In this document: positions 19,208 to 27,957 of the stretch, one piece after another
How the letters are laid out: every line of letters starts with the position of its first letter
Position numbering within the stretch: position 1 is the first letter of the stretch
NCBI GenBank assembly: GCA_004293165.1
Contig: RDYL01000002.1
Coordinates: forward strand, 784,928 to 848,927
Source of the DNA: Flavobacteriia bacterium
GTDB lineage: Bacteria > Bacteroidota > Bacteroidia > Flavobacteriales > Flavobacteriaceae
DNA: 64,000 nucleotides
Reading direction: 5' to 3'
The notes under the pieces: generated by a model
The model's database searches: none
Told to the model about the DNA's origin: nothing
The model's input: only the letters and a program-made list of their open reading frames with translations
Translations under genes and position numbers: made by a program

Positions 19208-19429
19208 ATGAAAATATTTTTCTTTTTTCTTTTCTCTTTTTTCTTTTTTCTTTCGACTCAAGCCCAATGCGCCATGTGTCGTGCCGCACTTGAAAGTGAA
19301 GGAGGTGGTGTAAAAGCCGAGGCTGTAAATGATGGGATTGTTTATTTAATGGCAATTCCTTACATTTTAGTTGGGGTTTTAGGTTATGCAATTTATCGTT
19401 TAAAATACGGAAAAAAGAAAGTAGAGTAA
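19208..19429 (+). CDS. Small exported CxxC membrane protein of the oxidase operon
   Basis: ATG 19208 gives 73 residues: a very Phe-rich signal sequence ending at TQAQ (residue 20), then C21-A-M-C24 right at the mature N-terminus, then one membrane helix (VYLMAIPYILVGVLGYAIYRL) and a short basic tail. The CAMCRAALE motif is well conserved in my recollection of flavobacterial oxidase clusters, but no function is assigned. A CxxC pair on the periplasmic face beside SCO and DUF420 genes suggests redox or copper handling. A frame open from 19157 overlaps DUF420 and would bury the signal peptide. Confidence 0.75.
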   Translation: MKIFFFFLFSFFFFLSTQAQCAMCRAALESEGGGVKAEAVNDGIVYLMAIPYILVGVLGYAIYRLKYGKKKVE

Positions 19430-19493
19430 TTTTTCTTTCGTGTAGATAAAATAAAACTATCGTCTAAAAATAGTTAGAATTTTAATTTGAAAA

Positions 19494-20885
19494 TTATTCC
19501 ATTCCATCAACTGTAATATTCATTTTTCCTGAAGTAGTTATAAATGCAATAATTGCTTTGTCTGTTATTTCTACTTTTTCAAATTCAAAATCATTTAAAG
19601 TTCCATTTACAAAAACACCTTTCATTGGGGAGTAATTGGATAAATAAGGATTCATGCTTTTTTTTCCTTCTTCTAAATTTCCTTGTATTGAATAGCGACA
19701 ACTTTCTTGAATTTTTTTCAAAATGGTACCCTGCATTAACCAATTTGCCGATTTCATTAATATGTTTTTGGTGTTTAAAACATAATCCATTTGTTCAAAG
19801 TAAATTTCTTTAGTTATTGCATTGTAATTTGGAATTCCAGACAAGTATATGGTTCCATTTATGCTGCCAATAATATCTAAAGCAATAATCATTTTTCCAT
19901 CTTTATGCCATAAATCTACTTTTTGAACCACAATTTTTCTACTACCAGCGGCAAATTCTTGCCCTTGAAAGTTTTTGGTTACTATTTTGCTAGCACTTTC
20001 ATAAGTAGATACCGCAACTACTGAAACCGTTGTTTTGTTTGGGATGGATGCTATTGGTTTTAAAATAATTTTAGCAGCATCAAAATTATTTTTTGGTTCT
20101 TGACCAACCATTGTTTGCATATTGCATTTTAATCCCATATTCATGGTGATTTTTGTTTTTCCTAGTTTAGCTTCTGTAACGTAAAGCTCAATCGGAACCA
20201 TTTTAAACCAAGTTTCATATTGCTCGCTAGTTAAAAAAGGAGTGCTCAGTTTTTCTAAAACAGATAAAACTTGCGGTTTAAAATCACAAGTAGCATTAAT
20301 TGCATCATCTATTTTTTTGGCAATTTTAGATTTAAAAATGCTTAAAGTGGGGTTGATTATGTATGTAATTGGCACTTTTTTTCCAGCAACAAGGATGTTT
20401 GGACTTTCGCTCCATTCAAAATCTTCAATTTTTGAAGTAGTTGTTAATTTCCAGTTGGATAAATTAGTAACACTATTTAGTGTAATTGTTCCGTTTAGAT
20501 TTATCTCTCGGGTATCATTTAACCCTAAAAAATCAGTACCATATTTAAATTTTGCCCAAATTTTTAGTGGAATAACTGAAACAATATTGCCGTTTTTTTC
20601 AGCGAGTTTTATGGGTGCCGTTTTCCAAATTTTCATTTCGGTTTTATCATCGCTTAAAATCGAATCGTTATAAATTAAACCCGTTAAATTTTTATTTAGT
20701 TGGCTTTCAATTTCTTTTAAAGAAATTTCAATGGGCATTGCTACAAACGATATTTTGTTTTTATACACTACGGCAGCATTATTTGAAGGGGCAGGTTTTA
20801 AGGCTTCAATTTTATTAGTTGTTCCACAAGATACTGATATAAGTAGGGTGCAAGCAAGAAGTGCAAAAGCGATAATTGTTTTCAT
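19494..20885 (-). CDS. DUF4403 family lipoprotein
   Basis: This 463-residue protein starts with a lipoprotein signal (ALLACTLLISVSC, lipidated Cys at residue 20) and the rest is soluble. The alternating strand-helix pattern and paired segments (SFVAMPIEISLKEIESQLNK near the N-terminus; PIELYVTEAKLGKT in the middle) match DUF4403, predicted to bind lipid in the BPI/SMP-like manner. No role is established. It converges with the oxidase operon and is divergent from the TolC-type gene, with 111 bases between the two starts. Confidence 0.85.
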   Translation of the reverse strand: MKTIIAFALLACTLLISVSCGTTNKIEALKPAPSNNAAVVYKNKISFVAMPIEISLKEIESQLNKNLTGLIYNDSILSDDKTEMKIWKTAPIKLAEKNGNIVSVIPLKIWAKFKYGTDFLGLNDTREINLNGTITLNSVTNLSNWKLTTTSKIEDFEWSESPNILVAGKKVPITYIINPTLSIFKSKIAKKIDDAINATCDFKPQVLSVLEKLSTPFLTSEQYETWFKMVPIELYVTEAKLGKTKITMNMGLKCNMQTMVGQEPKNNFDAAKIILKPIASIPNKTTVSVVAVSTYESASKIVTKNFQGQEFAAGSRKIVVQKVDLWHKDGKMIIALDIIGSINGTIYLSGIPNYNAITKEIYFEQMDYVLNTKNILMKSANWLMQGTILKKIQESCRYSIQGNLEEGKKSMNPYLSNYSPMKGVFVNGTLNDFEFEKVEITDKAIIAFITTSGKMNITVDGME

Positions 20886-20996
20886 TGTGCAATATAAAGG
20901 TTCTTTTTTTTATTGTAAAAGTAAAATTTTAATTGATATCTGTAACAAAAATGTAAAATGAAGGTCTTATAAGAAATGAGAAGTAAAGTACATAAA

Positions 20997-22430
20997 ATGA
21001 TAACAAAAAAAATAATTCTTTTTCTATTGCTAGTTGGCTTTCAACTTTCGGCACAAGATAAGAAATGGACTTTAGAAGAATGTGTAGATTATGCCATTCA
21101 AAATAATATATCCATTAAGCAGTCTGAATTGGATTTAAAAAATGCTAATATTAATCGAAAAGATGCAGTTGGCGCATTTTTACCTAGTATAAATGGTAAT
21201 GCATCTCACTCTTGGAATATTGGTTTGAATCAAAATATCACAACGGGATTGTTAGAAAATCAAACTACGCAATTTACCTCTGCTGGCTTAAATGTGGGTA
21301 TTGATATTTATAATGGGTTAAGAAATCAATTGCAATTACGTAAATCAAATTTACAGATTATTGCAAATCAGTATCAAATAACTAAAATGCAAGAAGATAT
21401 TGCTTTAAATGTAGCGAATGCTTATTTGCAGATTTTGTTTAACAAAGAAAATTTAAAAGTTCAAGTTCAACAAAAAGCATACGATGTAAAACAGTTAGAA
21501 AGAACACAAGAATTAGTTGAAGCGGGTGTAGTTCCAAATGGTGATTTATTAGATATTAAAGCAACTGTTGCCTCTGATAACCAAAGAGTAATTGCTGCTG
21601 AAAATGCATTGTTAATATCAAAATTAAGTCTTGCTCAATTGTTAAGACTAGAAGATTTTGTTAATTTTGATATAGATGATAATCAAATTCCATCTTTCAA
21701 TTCAGAAATATTATTGCAATCGTCTCAAGATATTATGCAAAAAGCTAAAGAAACTAGAACAGAGATTAAAATTGCACAGTCAAATCTAGAATTAGCTCAA
21801 AAAGATGTATCAATCGCTAAGGGAGCATATCAACCTACAATTTCAGGTTTTTATAGTTTTAGTACAAGAGCGGCTTATAGTGATAAAATTGTTGGTTTTC
21901 AACCAAATATTAATAATCCAACATCTGTAATTGGTTATGTTGACGGAACAAATCAAGCTGTACTTCAACAAAATTACTTGCCAATTTTAGGAAATCCAGA
22001 TTCAATTATTGATCAATTTAGTAACAATAAAGGACAAAATTTTGGGTTACAATTAACTATTCCAATCTTTAATGGATTTGCCACTAGAAACAATGTTCAA
22101 AGAAGTAAAGTAGCATTGGAAAGAGCTAAATTAAATTTAGAACAACAAAATTTAGATGTTGAAAGAACTGTTTTTACTGCTTACAGTGATGCAAGTTCAG
22201 CTAAAGAAAGTTATGAAGCAGCTGAAACAACATTATCAGCGAGAAAATTATCGTTTGAATATGCTAAAGCAAGATATGAAGTTGGATTAATAAATGTTTT
22301 TGATTTCAATCAAGCGCAAACATTATATGTAAACGCTCAATCTGAAGTGTTAAGGACTAAATATGATTATATTTTTAGAACCAAAATTTTAGAATTTTAT
22401 TTCGGAATACCATTAATTAAAAAACAATAA
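20997..22430 (+). CDS. TolC family outer-membrane efflux protein
   Basis: From ATG 20997 the protein is 477 residues with a signal peptide ending at QLSAQ. An ATG seven codons upstream (20976) is also in frame and cannot be excluded. Two repeats of the outer membrane efflux domain are visible, each with long heptad-rich helices (for example NLELAQKDVSIAKGAYQPT), and the entry segment WTLEECVDYAIQNN is typical. TolC proteins form the trimeric exit duct of type I secretion and RND/ABC efflux systems. The adaptor gene follows after 20 bases, but no inner-membrane pump gene is adjacent. Confidence 0.93.
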   Translation: MITKKIILFLLLVGFQLSAQDKKWTLEECVDYAIQNNISIKQSELDLKNANINRKDAVGAFLPSINGNASHSWNIGLNQNITTGLLENQTTQFTSAGLNVGIDIYNGLRNQLQLRKSNLQIIANQYQITKMQEDIALNVANAYLQILFNKENLKVQVQQKAYDVKQLERTQELVEAGVVPNGDLLDIKATVASDNQRVIAAENALLISKLSLAQLLRLEDFVNFDIDDNQIPSFNSEILLQSSQDIMQKAKETRTEIKIAQSNLELAQKDVSIAKGAYQPTISGFYSFSTRAAYSDKIVGFQPNINNPTSVIGYVDGTNQAVLQQNYLPILGNPDSIIDQFSNNKGQNFGLQLTIPIFNGFATRNNVQRSKVALERAKLNLEQQNLDVERTVFTAYSDASSAKESYEAAETTLSARKLSFEYAKARYEVGLINVFDFNQAQTLYVNAQSEVLRTKYDYIFRTKILEFYFGIPLIKKQ

Positions 22431-22450
22431 TAAAACATAAATACTAAGTC

Positions 22451-23764
22451 ATGTCAAAGAAAACCATATACATTTTATTAGGAAGTGCCATCGGATTAAT
22501 CTTACTATTAGTTGGACTAAAAAAAGGAGGTGTTGTCGGAAATAATGATGATTCTAAAATTGTAGAATTGTCAAAAGTGGCGCAAACTACAATTGTTGAA
22601 ACGGTTTCAGCAACAGGTAAAATTCAGCCAGAAATCGAAGTGAAAATTTCGTCAGAAGTTTCTGGAGAAGTTATCGCGTTACCTGTAAAAGAAGGTCAAC
22701 AGGTTAAAAAAGGAGATTTATTGGTGCGTATAAATCCAGATTTATATGAATCAGGTGTAAATCGTTCGGTAGCATCTATGTCAACTACAAAAGCAGGCTT
22801 AAGTCAAGCTGATGCCCAAGTAAAAGAAGCAAAAGCAAATTACGACAGAAATAAAAAATTATTTGAGAAAGGAATTATTTCAAAATCAGAATGGGATAGA
22901 TTGGTTTCTGCTTATGAAGTAGCTGTAGCGAACAAACAATCGGCTTATTATCAAGTACAAAGTGCTTCTGCAACAGTAACTGAAGCTAAAGATAATTTAG
23001 GGAGAACTACTATTTATGCACCTGCTGATGGGACTATTTCTATGTTGAATATTGAATTAGGGGAACGTGTTTTAGGAACACAGCAAATGACAGGAACGGA
23101 AATTCTTAGAATTGCGAACTTAAATAACATGGAAGTAGAAGTAGATGTAAATGAAAATGATATTGTGAAAATAAATATTGGTGATTCTGCAAATATTGAA
23201 GTTGATGCTTATTTAAAAAGAGAATTTAAAGGAATTGTTACTAGTATTTCAAATTCGGCTAGTGCTGCATTGACCGCTGATCAAGTAACTAATTTTAAAG
23301 TTAAAGTTAGAATTTTAAAAGAATCATATCAAGATTTGTTAAATGGAAAACCTGAAAGTTATTCTCCGTTTAGACCAGGTATGACTGCTACCGTTGATAT
23401 TATTACTGAAAGAAAAGAAAAAATTATTGCGGTGCCAATTAGTTCAGTTGTAATCAAAGACGATACTACTTCTGTAAAAAAGGATATTGTAGCAGAATTA
23501 GAAAAAGAAGAGCAAGAGAAAAAAGGAACTGCGCCTAAAAGTGATAAAAAATACGAGTGTGTTTTTGTGAAAGTGGGCGATAAAGCTAAATTAAGAGTTG
23601 TAAAAACCGGAATTCAAGACGATTCTAATATTGAAATTATTTCGGGACTAAAACCAGGTGAAGAAATTATAATTGGACCTTATACAACGGTTTCTAAAGA
23701 TTTAGTTTCAAATGATAAAGTTCGTGTAGAAACAGAAAAAGATAAAAAAGAAAGTAAGAAATAG
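22451..23764 (+). CDS. Periplasmic adaptor subunit of an RND/ABC-type efflux pump
   Basis: This 437-residue membrane fusion protein has an N-terminal membrane helix (about residues 5-22), a biotinyl-lipoyl-like half (VSGEVIALPVKEGQQVKKGDLL), a helical hairpin (about 115-180), the second lipoyl half (TTIYAPADGTISMLNIELGERV) and a beta-barrel/MP domain. It would link an inner-membrane pump to the TolC protein encoded upstream. The pump gene is missing here: the next gene is tsaB behind a terminator. The Glu/Lys-rich linker near 345-365 before the last domain is longer than in AcrA. Confidence 0.93.
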   Translation: MSKKTIYILLGSAIGLILLLVGLKKGGVVGNNDDSKIVELSKVAQTTIVETVSATGKIQPEIEVKISSEVSGEVIALPVKEGQQVKKGDLLVRINPDLYESGVNRSVASMSTTKAGLSQADAQVKEAKANYDRNKKLFEKGIISKSEWDRLVSAYEVAVANKQSAYYQVQSASATVTEAKDNLGRTTIYAPADGTISMLNIELGERVLGTQQMTGTEILRIANLNNMEVEVDVNENDIVKINIGDSANIEVDAYLKREFKGIVTSISNSASAALTADQVTNFKVKVRILKESYQDLLNGKPESYSPFRPGMTATVDIITERKEKIIAVPISSVVIKDDTTSVKKDIVAELEKEEQEKKGTAPKSDKKYECVFVKVGDKAKLRVVKTGIQDDSNIEIISGLKPGEEIIIGPYTTVSKDLVSNDKVRVETEKDKKESKK

Positions 23765-23787
23765 ATTTCTTATTAGTTATTTGGGTA

Positions 23788-23821
23788 AATAAGGCGCTAG
23801 AAATAGCGTCTTATTTTTTTT
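23788..23821 (+). terminator. Rho-independent terminator after the efflux adaptor
   Basis: AATAAGGCGCTA (23788-23799) and TAGCGTCTTATT (23804-23815) pair around GAAA with one weak pair, followed by T residues. It separates the efflux genes from tsaB. Confidence 0.85.
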
Positions 23822-23836
23822 ACCTAATTATCTTCT

Positions 23837-23844
23837 TAACTTTG
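23837..23844 (+). promoter_or_regulatory. -7 box of tsaB
   Basis: TAACTTTG matches TAnnTTTG exactly. It lies 18 bases before ATG 23863 and overlaps an in-frame upstream ATG at 23842, which therefore cannot be the translation start. Confidence 0.7.
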
Positions 23845-23862
23845 CACTTCAAAAATGTCATT

Positions 23863-24522
23863 ATGCCAATTATTCTAAATATAGAAACTGCTACAAAAAA
23901 TTGTTCGGTTGCAATAGCTAAAGAAGGAAAAATAATAGCTTTTAGAGAAATTGCAGAGCAGAATTTTTCTCATGCCGAAAAGTTACACGTTTTTATAGCA
24001 GAACTACTTTCAGAAAATCAATTGCAATTTTCTGATCTGAATGCTGTTGCTGTTAGCCAAGGACCAGGTTCTTATACAGGTTTGCGTATTGGTGTTTCTT
24101 CAGCAAAAGGATTTTGTTATGCGTTGAATATTCCAATGATTGCGATTGACACACTTCAACTTTTAGCAAAACAAATTAAAATTGGAGATGGAATTATCAT
24201 TCCGATGATTGACGCACGTAGAATGGAAGTTTTTTCAGCATTTTATGATAAAAATCACCAACAAATTAGAACCACACAAGCTGAAATAATTGATGAGACA
24301 TTCTATCAGGAAATTTCAGACACGATACATTTAGTTGGCGATGGAATAGAAAAATTCAAAAATACTTTGACAGATTCTAAATTTATATTTCACTCAGCTA
24401 TAGTATTCCCATCTGCAAAAGAAATGAGTCAGTTGTCTTTTGAGAAATATCAAGAAAATAATTTTGTTGATGTCGCTTATTTTGAGCCTTTTTACTTGAA
24501 AGATTTTGTCTTAACAAAATAA
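23863..24522 (+). CDS. tsaB: tRNA threonylcarbamoyladenosine biosynthesis protein TsaB
   Basis: TsaB partners TsaD and TsaE to transfer threonylcarbamoyl to A37 of ANN-decoding tRNAs. The 219-residue protein has the ASKHA-fold N-terminus ILNIETATKNCSVAIA and the signature GPGSYTGLRIGVSSAKGF. The C-terminal half is shorter and more variable than in TsaD, as expected for TsaB. The start is ATG 23863, because the earlier in-frame ATG overlaps the promoter -7 box. It converges with the MscS gene, one base apart. Confidence 0.95.
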   Translation: MPIILNIETATKNCSVAIAKEGKIIAFREIAEQNFSHAEKLHVFIAELLSENQLQFSDLNAVAVSQGPGSYTGLRIGVSSAKGFCYALNIPMIAIDTLQLLAKQIKIGDGIIIPMIDARRMEVFSAFYDKNHQQIRTTQAEIIDETFYQEISDTIHLVGDGIEKFKNTLTDSKFIFHSAIVFPSAKEMSQLSFEKYQENNFVDVAYFEPFYLKDFVLTK

Positions 24523-24523
24523 A

Positions 24524-25342
24524 TTATTCTTTGTGAATTTCCACTTGATGCGGATATGGTATTTCGATGCCTACCTTGTCAAAAGCTATTTTAGTTTTTT
24601 CTAAAACATCTGATTTAACTTTCCAGAAATTTTCGTTCTTAGTGTATGGTCTAACGGCAAAATCAATAGAACTTGTGCCTAAATTGTTTATAAATACCAT
24701 AGCTACTGGTTCTTGTAAAACTTCAGGAATTGTTTGTAAGATGGTCTCTAAGGTTGTTTTTGCTAATTGCAAATCTGTTTTATAATCCACAGAAATTATT
24801 AAATCTACTCTTCTTATTCCGTTAACAGTATGATTGGTAATAACCCCGTTTGATAACGCCGCATTTGGTATCACAATTTGTTTGTTATCTGGAGATGTAA
24901 CAACGGTAGAAAATATTTTTATATCTTTTACAGTTCCAAGAACGCCTTGTGCTTCAATAAAATCGCCTAATCTAAAAGGTTTAAATAAAATAATTAGAAT
25001 ACCACCAGCAAAGTTTGATAATGAGCCTTGTAATGAAAGACCAATAGCTAAACCTGCTGCACCTAAAATAGTTACAAAGGCAGAAGTCTCTATGCCAAGT
25101 TTTGAAATTACGGTGACAAATAATAGAATTCGGAGTGTCCAAAAAATCACATTTCCAATAAAAGTTGAAAGTGTTAGTTCAATTTTTCGTTTCAACATTA
25201 TCTTTTTGGCGGTTTTGGTAATAAAACTGCTTCCCCAAAGTCCAATTAAAAGAATAACAATTGCGATAATAAATTTAGGTGAATATTCTAAGATTAATTT
25301 TTTTATCGTTTCAAAATAATTTTCTATTTCTATTGTTGTCAT
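24524..25342 (-). CDS. Small-conductance mechanosensitive channel (MscS family)
   Basis: MscS channels open under membrane tension to release solutes in hypo-osmotic shock. The 272-residue length is close to E. coli MscS. Three membrane helices are visible, with the pore helix FVTILGAAGLAIGLSLQGSLSNFAGGILI showing the Ala/Gly packing pattern. The beta domain follows (FRLGDFIEAQGVLGTVKDIKIFSTVV, IPNAALSNGVITNH). I start at ATG 25342. A start six codons upstream would lie in the minus-strand -7 box at 25358-25365. Confidence 0.93.
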   Translation of the reverse strand: MTTIEIENYFETIKKLILEYSPKFIIAIVILLIGLWGSSFITKTAKKIMLKRKIELTLSTFIGNVIFWTLRILLFVTVISKLGIETSAFVTILGAAGLAIGLSLQGSLSNFAGGILIILFKPFRLGDFIEAQGVLGTVKDIKIFSTVVTSPDNKQIVIPNAALSNGVITNHTVNGIRRVDLIISVDYKTDLQLAKTTLETILQTIPEVLQEPVAMVFINNLGTSSIDFAVRPYTKNENFWKVKSDVLEKTKIAFDKVGIEIPYPHQVEIHKE

Positions 25343-25648
25343 ATTTAATTTTTTTTGCAAAGATATTCAGAGAATCTTTTAAGCCTAAAAAAAACTTAAA
25401 AAACCTTTTTTTTATGCTTTATTTTTTTGTTGCATTATTTTGAATTGAAACGTAAAAAAGAAACTAAAAATTCAGATTTTTAACATAAGTTGTTGTTTTA
25501 ATAATATGTACTTATTAAAATAATTTAATTGTAAATTTATAGCATTGTTTTTCCTAAATTTAAACCTTTAATTTTTAAAATTGATAACATTAAGTTAACA
25601 TTAAAACAGAATTCTTGAAAGACTTTTGCATATTATTAAATTATACAA
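25343..25648. other. Gene-free divergent intergenic region
   Basis: This region is very AT-rich and lies between the MscS and phosphate transporter genes. The only element I can support is the minus-strand box TATCTTTG at 25358-25365 for the MscS gene. A weak plus-strand candidate, GACTTTTG at 25621-25628, lies 20 bases before the transporter ATG. I see no RNA gene or repeat here. Confidence 0.5.
25358..25365 (-). promoter_or_regulatory. -7 box of the MscS gene
   Basis: The minus strand reads TATCTTTG, an exact TAnnTTTG match, 15 bases upstream of ATG 25342. Confidence 0.6.
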
Positions 25649-27901
25649 ATGGAACAAATTTATATTATAATGTTAATTGCTTTAGCTATACTTGCTATCA
25701 CTGATTTGATGGTAGGAGTTAGTAATGATGCAGTTAATTTTTTAAACTCTGCAATTGGATCAAAAGCGGTTTCGTTTAAGACAATTATGATTGTAGCGAG
25801 TCTAGGAGTTGCAGTTGGAGCTTTATACTCAAACGGGATGATGGAAATTGCCCGAAATGGAATTTTTACGCCAAGTATGTTTAGTTTCAACGATGTAATT
25901 ATCATCTTTTTAGCGGTAATGATTACAGATGTGTTGTTATTAGATGTATTTAATACATTAGGATTACCAACATCTACTACGGTTTCTGTTATTTTTTCTT
26001 TATTAGGAGCGTCTGTTGTTTTAGCTATTTATAAGGTATATGTTTCCGATGGTGATTTTAGTGAATTGAGCAGCTATATTAATACTGAAAAGGCAGCTGA
26101 AATTGTATACAGTATTTTATTATCTGTAGCTTTATCTTTTGGATTAGGTACATTTGTGCAATATATTTCTCGTTTACTTTTTACTTTTCATCTCGATAAG
26201 AGATATAAGTATGTAGGCGCAGTTTTTGGTGGTTTTGCAATGACAGCAATTACCTTTTTCATACTTGTAAAAGGATTAAAATCTATAACTTTTGTTCCTT
26301 CAGAAGTTAAAAATTTTATTAAAGACGAGCCTTTTACAATTATTTTATACTCGTTTGTCATTTGGACAGTGGTTTCTCAACTTTTAATGAGTGTTGTTAA
26401 ATACAATATTTTTAAATTCATCATTATTGTTGGGACTTTTGGTTTAGCGTTGGCTTTTGCTGGAAATGATTTAGTTAATTTTATTGGTGTGCCAATTGCT
26501 GCTTACCAAGCCTATGAAATTTGGGCTGCACCTGGACAAACGTTAGGAGCAACTGAATTTATGATGTCAGGTTTAGAAAAAGATAATTTGCCTGCACCAT
26601 TTATCTTTTTAGCATTAGCAGGTTTAGTAATGGTTTATACCTTATGGACTTCTAAGAAAGCAAGAACAGTTATTGAAACTGAGCAAAATTTATCACGTCA
26701 AGGTGATGGAAATGAGAAATACAATGCCAATAATTTATCTAGAAATTTAGTTCGTGGTATTATGTATATTGGTAATATAATTAGTTTTATTTTACCAAAA
26801 TCGGTACAGCAAAAATTAGATGCTCAGTTTATACAACCTGAATATACTGGAAAAAGAGACGAACAGCCTATGTTTGATATGGTTCGTGCTTCAGTAAATT
26901 TAATTGTGGCATCGGTTTTAATTTCTATTGGAACATCAATGAAATTGCCTTTATCTACAACGTATGTTACATTTATGGTGGCCATGGGTTCCTCCTTTGC
27001 GGATAGAGCTTGGGATAGAGAAAGTGCTGTATATCGAGTTGCAGGTGTGTTCAATGTAATTGGTGGTTGGTTTGTAACCGCTTTAGCAGCTTTCTTGTCG
27101 TCTGCAATTATTGCCTATGTATTATTTATTGGAGAAGTATTTGCATTCTTTGCTTTTATGATTATTGTAGCTATTTTCTTTTATAGAAGTAACCAAATTC
27201 ATAAAAAGAAACTTATTGAAGAAGAAGAAATTAAAAGTTTACGCAAAGAAGATATTGTAACATTAAAAGAAATGATTACAGAAAGTTCTTCTCAGATATC
27301 TAAAGTTTTACACAAAACAAGTACTTTATATTCTAATGTTATTGATAATTTAGGATTACAAGATTTGGCAAAATTAAAAGAGAATAAGAAATCACTCAAG
27401 AAACTTGAAAAAGAAATTGATGAATTAAAAAGCAATGTTTTCTATTTTATCAAAAATCTCGATGAAAATTCAGTTGAGGCTAGTAAATTTTATATTTTGA
27501 TACTAGGTTATTTGCAAGATATGGTGCAGTCAATTGAATTTATTACTTCCAATAGCCATTCTCATGTAAATAATAATCATAAAAAACTGAAATTCAATCA
27601 AATTCGCGATCTTAAAACGGTTGATACTCAATTGCAAGAATTATTTAGTCGTTTAGAAGAGAGTTTTAATTCAGAAGATTTTTCAAAACTAGATATTATT
27701 TTAAAAGACAAAAATGTGTTTTTAGATACTGTTTCAGAATTAATTACTAAACAAATTGTTCGCATTAGAACCATAGAAACAAGTCCTAAAAACAGTAAAT
27801 TGTATTTCTCTTTATTACTTGAAACAAATGATTTGATAAAATCTATCATGAACTTGCTAGAATTATTTAGAGAATTTAATTTACAGAATAATAAAAAGTA
27901 A
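25649..27901 (+). CDS. Inorganic phosphate transporter (PiT family) with PhoU-like C-terminal domain
   Basis: This 750-residue protein has two copies of the PiT signature: VGVSNDAVNFLNSAIGSKAVSFKT near residue 22, and AGNDLVNFIGVPIAAYQAYEIW near 270 with the later TSMKLPLSTTYVTFMVAMGSSFADRAW near 430. At least ten membrane helices follow the phosphate/cation symporter pattern. The last 220 or so residues are soluble, helical and charged (about 520-750) and resemble PhoU-like bundles. Many PiT proteins instead have a separate neighbouring PhoU-like gene, so the fusion may supply regulation in cis. It ends at a bidirectional terminator. Confidence 0.92.
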   Translation: MEQIYIIMLIALAILAITDLMVGVSNDAVNFLNSAIGSKAVSFKTIMIVASLGVAVGALYSNGMMEIARNGIFTPSMFSFNDVIIIFLAVMITDVLLLDVFNTLGLPTSTTVSVIFSLLGASVVLAIYKVYVSDGDFSELSSYINTEKAAEIVYSILLSVALSFGLGTFVQYISRLLFTFHLDKRYKYVGAVFGGFAMTAITFFILVKGLKSITFVPSEVKNFIKDEPFTIILYSFVIWTVVSQLLMSVVKYNIFKFIIIVGTFGLALAFAGNDLVNFIGVPIAAYQAYEIWAAPGQTLGATEFMMSGLEKDNLPAPFIFLALAGLVMVYTLWTSKKARTVIETEQNLSRQGDGNEKYNANNLSRNLVRGIMYIGNIISFILPKSVQQKLDAQFIQPEYTGKRDEQPMFDMVRASVNLIVASVLISIGTSMKLPLSTTYVTFMVAMGSSFADRAWDRESAVYRVAGVFNVIGGWFVTALAAFLSSAIIAYVLFIGEVFAFFAFMIIVAIFFYRSNQIHKKKLIEEEEIKSLRKEDIVTLKEMITESSSQISKVLHKTSTLYSNVIDNLGLQDLAKLKENKKSLKKLEKEIDELKSNVFYFIKNLDENSVEASKFYILILGYLQDMVQSIEFITSNSHSHVNNNHKKLKFNQIRDLKTVDTQLQELFSRLEESFNSEDFSKLDIILKDKNVFLDTVSELITKQIVRIRTIETSPKNSKLYFSLLLETNDLIKSIMNLLELFREFNLQNNKK

Positions 27902-27902
27902 C

Positions 27903-27942
27903 AATCATAAAAAAAGAGCCGAAAGGCTCTTTTTTTATGATT
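27903..27942. terminator. Bidirectional terminator between phosphate transporter and Nfu gene
   Basis: A perfect 18-base inverted repeat with a GAAA loop (GC-rich core AGAGCC/GGCTCT at 27915-27930, outer A/T tracts) serves the two convergent genes. Confidence 0.92.
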
Positions 27943-27957
27943 TATAAAGTAGTTTTG

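Noticed and set aside
20242..20673. 143-codon open frame on the plus strand
   Set aside because: Antisense to the DUF4403 lipoprotein.
24834..25319. 161-codon open frame on the plus strand
   Set aside because: Lies fully antisense to the MscS channel, whose motifs are clear.
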